From an uncultured Rikenellaceae bacterium (GTDB lineage Bacteria > Bacteroidota > Bacteroidia > Bacteroidales > Rikenellaceae): a DNA stretch of 15,941 nucleotides. The position numbers and the translations under genes are program-made. The notes below the pieces were generated by a model, which searched no databases, had not been told where the DNA came from, and saw only the letters and a program-made list of their open reading frames with translations. The stretch is taken from the NCBI GenBank assembly GCA_949284665.1, contig CASDWR010000125.1, positions 1-15,941 on the forward strand, read 5' to 3'. Of this stretch, positions 14,553 through 15,941 are shown one piece after another. Numbering within the stretch: the stretch's first letter is position 1; every line of letters starts with the position of its first letter.

Positions 14553-15751
14553 TCGACACACTCACCGATATCACCTCCGCACTCTGTCTGATTTGGGCCT
14601 TCGTTCTCATCGGACTGACCCTGATCGGAATCAAACGGCTGCTCGATGCCATACAGCGGGAACGCCTGTTCCGGATCACCGAACACCTGAACGGCGACAT
14701 ACTGACTGAAACCGGCATCTCCATCATTGTTTGCGGTAATCAGACACCCGAGCAGATAGAACAACGACTTTCTTCGAACTATACCATGTACGAGTTGGTA
14801 TTGATTACCGATTTCGACAACGATCCGGCAGCAGAAGAGTTGCTGCGAAAATATGCCATGGTCCAGGTCGAACATGCGCTCGGCAGCGAACTTGCTTGTG
14901 GCAGCGTAAAAAATGTCTACAGGTCCAGACAAAGACGTTATCGGCGCCTCGTCATTATCGATCGTCACATCGGCTCATTGAGCGACGCTTACAACTGCGG
15001 CACCGAGATCGCTGCTTACGACCATATCATCGCACTCGACAGATGGACCTTTCTTCATCCCGACGCACTTCGGATCTTCAATACTGAACTGCATGAACGT
15101 GCAGGGGAGAAATCGTCTTATCCCATTTGCACATTGTCGATGACCGATACGATTTACAACCCACTGCATATGATCGACACTTCGTTACACATGCTGTTGT
15201 TGTGTGTCGGTCTCAATGCTTCGGGCGATTCAAGGCAAACGCTTTCCTCCATCATCCTTTTCCCTCGCAGGCATGTCATCGATACGGGAGGATTTGCCGA
15301 AGACTTTAACCCGAATGACGAACTATTGCGACGCATCCGTCAAAACCAACGGATGGAACGGCAGGACTGGAATGAGATATTCGTACCTCAAATCGTCGCA
15401 ATCGATACGTCGAGCCATATACGGAAACGTCATACCCGCACATACCCCTATGGCGGCATCCACAACCTTCCCCCTCTTTTGCTCTCGCTCTTCTGGATCT
15501 CCGTACTTCTCCTATTATTATTCTCATTTTTCAAAGGAGAGAACATCCCGTTTCAAAAAAGCCTGCTCACATTACTGACAGCCTATCTCGCCATGGCTGC
15601 GGCCGCATCGTTATCGACGACCATTGTCGACGAAGTTTTTCGACCGCTCTCACAACAGCCGAATTTCCCGAGACTGGCGCTCAATATTTTTATTTATCCT
15701 TTTTATCGTTTTGCCTATATTATATCGCCAAAAAATTTCGTTAAGTTGTAA
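14549..15751 (+). CDS. Membrane GT2-like protein with degraded catalytic motifs
   Basis: The 400-residue protein has the layout of processive GT2 synthases (BcsA/PgaC/NodC-like): one N-terminal membrane helix (about 9-29), a cytoplasmic GT-A-like domain and C-terminal membrane helices (about 307-328, 338-356 and perhaps 377-391). Seen: SIIVCGN as beta-1, YELVLITDFDND with the UDP-region aspartates, SDAYNCGTEIA matching the KADALNAG block, and ALDRWTFLHPDAL at the DxD position, reduced to Asp164-Arg-Trp166. After GGFAED the TED motif is at best Asn256-Asp257, and the QxxRW motif is absent where IRKRHTR stands. It may be catalytically dead or unusually diverged. It is the third gene of the overlapping set. 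Confidence 0.75.
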   Translation: MIDTLTDITSALCLIWAFVLIGLTLIGIKRLLDAIQRERLFRITEHLNGDILTETGISIIVCGNQTPEQIEQRLSSNYTMYELVLITDFDNDPAAEELLRKYAMVQVEHALGSELACGSVKNVYRSRQRRYRRLVIIDRHIGSLSDAYNCGTEIAAYDHIIALDRWTFLHPDALRIFNTELHERAGEKSSYPICTLSMTDTIYNPLHMIDTSLHMLLLCVGLNASGDSRQTLSSIILFPRRHVIDTGGFAEDFNPNDELLRRIRQNQRMERQDWNEIFVPQIVAIDTSSHIRKRHTRTYPYGGIHNLPPLLLSLFWISVLLLLLFSFFKGENIPFQKSLLTLLTAYLAMAAAASLSTTIVDEVFRPLSQQPNFPRLALNIFIYPFYRFAYIISPKNFVKL

Positions 15752-15793
15752 GAATTCCTTATATTGGTTCCGGATTTACGAAAGCGAAGTGTC

Positions 15794-15941
15794 ATGACTA
15801 AACGTCTTGCTACATTACTCTTCACCCTCCTATCGACAACAACACTGCTGTTTGCCCAAAACACCCCATACCTGTCTGAAATAAAATCACTTAAAAACGA
15901 AAAATGGTGGGGCCTTTTTGTGGGACAAGATATGCCGACAC
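15794..15941 (+). CDS. Secreted protein, probable GH31-family glycosidase (3' partial)
   Basis: Only 49 codons are in the window. Residues 1-21 form a signal peptide (MTKRLATLLFTLLS, then TTTLLFA before Gln22). The mature start QNTPYLSEIKSLKNEKWWG resembles, from memory, the N-terminus of Bacteroidota GH31 TIM-barrel glycosidases, which often begin with an EKWWG block followed by a MPF-type segment; here QDMPT follows. The family call rests on this short match only. It lies 42 nt after the GT2-like gene on the same strand; no convincing promoter or terminator is seen between them. Confidence 0.5.
   Translation, partial: MTKRLATLLFTLLSTTTLLFAQNTPYLSEIKSLKNEKWWGLFVGQDMPT

Noticed and set aside
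1..15941. CRISPR arrays, tRNA/rRNA genes, insertion sequences, phage or toxin-antitoxin genes
   Set aside because: Intergenic regions were read on both strands; no regular repeats, tRNA-like cloverleaf, transposase or integrase motifs were seen.

Overview
The window looks like a chromosomal segment of a Bacteroidota (Bacteroidales) bacterium, possibly Rikenellaceae or Alistipes-like. The evidence is a GH92 lipoprotein glycosidase, DUF5689 and lamin-tail secreted proteins, a GxDLY/SGNH esterase, and promoters of the Bacteroidota type (-33 TTTG, about 19-20 nt, -7 TAnnTTTG). Several promoters can be read directly, including TATCTTTG, TAACTTTG and TACCTTTA boxes. Base composition is near half GC. 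I see no tRNA, rRNA, CRISPR array, insertion sequence or phage gene.

Layout. (1) Nt 1-5169, plus strand: the 3' part of a large secreted protein with two lamin-tail-like domains around two DUF5689 repeats, then a GH92 alpha-mannosidase-type lipoprotein. Each is followed by a hairpin terminator. (2) Nt 5395-9135, plus strand: a nucleic-acid operon of a RecQ helicase without HRDC domain, a DEDDy 3'-5' exonuclease very like the WRN exonuclease domain, and an RlmI-type rRNA methyltransferase overlapping it by ATGA. (3) Nt 9336-13019, minus strand: in transcription order a secreted SGNH hydrolase, ribosomal proteins bL21 and bL27 (rplU-rpmA), a Gph-like HAD phosphatase, and a membrane-anchored metallo-beta-lactamase-fold hydrolase. 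(4) Nt 13198-15751, plus strand, divergent from block 3: three genes joined by two ATGA overlaps. They encode a stand-alone receiver-like protein lacking the phosphorylation residues, a membrane-anchored helical (HEAT-like) protein, and a membrane GT2-like protein in which key synthase motifs are degraded. After 42 nt a secreted, probably GH31, glycosidase begins and runs off the window.

Two sections deserve attention. The RecQ plus WRN-like exonuclease pair looks like a split bacterial counterpart of the eukaryotic Werner protein. The pseudo-receiver/helical/pseudo-glycosyltransferase trio is the best candidate for an undescribed system: its parts resemble a regulated membrane polysaccharide synthase, but both the signalling and the catalytic residues appear to have decayed together. 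The remaining genes are ordinary housekeeping or glycan-degradation genes.
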